From NCBI RefSeq assembly GCF_003473485.1, contig NC_053045.1, positions 36,864,494 to 36,928,493 of the forward strand: a stretch of 64,000 bases of DNA, given 5' to 3'. Shown in pieces: positions 63,811 to 64,000 of the stretch. The position numbers and the translations under genes are program-made. The notes beneath the pieces were generated by a model. That model was not told where the DNA came from, searched no databases, and was given only the letters and a program-made list of their open reading frames with translations. Origin of the DNA: Medicago truncatula (taxonomy: Eukaryota > Streptophyta > Magnoliopsida > Fabales > Fabaceae). Each line of letters opens with the position of its first letter. The first letter of the stretch is position 1.

Positions 63811-64000
63811 CAAGAAACCTCTTATCTATGAGGTGAAAAGAGTAACTAAAGTATGCACAAATCAATGACAGCAAAACACTAGTAAAAACTGAACCAAAAT
63901 ATTGGAGAACAAAGTCAAATAACCAAGCATTAATATCATATATGCATATATCAAGCAAACCTGATATGTCTTGATGAAGTTTCCTACATTAGATGGTTTT

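Overview
This window is nuclear DNA from a flowering plant. It is AT-rich, its genes have many GT-AG introns, and transposon debris fills the spaces between them. The mobile elements (Stowaway, Tourist, hAT and PIF/Harbinger elements, an Au-like SINE, L1-type LINEs, LTR retrotransposons) and the gene set suggest a legume of the Medicago/Trifolium/pea type. The species is an inference. I rebuilt splice sites by hand from conserved protein frames and GT/AG borders.

Genes, left to right: (1) an XIP aquaporin gene (249-1682, +), followed by a decayed tandem copy (2312-3572, +); (2) RPB10, the smallest subunit shared by RNA polymerases I, II and III (3918-5795, -); (3) an EF-hand protein gene (7973-11444, -); (4) a ROPGEF1-like PRONE exchange factor (20165-23045, -); (5) the mitochondrial import subunit TIM44 (43570-51793, +, 15 exons); (6) an SKU5-similar multicopper-oxidase-like protein (53291-56789, -), convergent with TIM44. 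They are ordinary single-transcript genes and do not form a pathway or cluster.

Mobile DNA: a 2.6-kb PIF/Harbinger deletion derivative with a TTA target duplication (13675-16282); a three-level nest of MITEs (24021-25581); an 11.6-kb composite at about 30.5-42.2 kb made of a repeat family in direct and inverted copies, split by a 3.76-kb LTR insertion (itself split by a 1.43-kb solo LTR) and by a 2.43-kb two-LTR element carrying an in-frame 72-bp tandem repeat; a 605-bp hAT element with a perfect 8-bp target duplication (42697-43301); a 5'-truncated LINE with a 565-codon open frame (about 59698-61437); and a second Harbinger transposase remnant (62695-63060).

I found no convincing tRNA, rRNA, CRISPR array or bacterial-style system. 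The most informative content is the resolved order of nested insertions. No wholly new functional system is evident.
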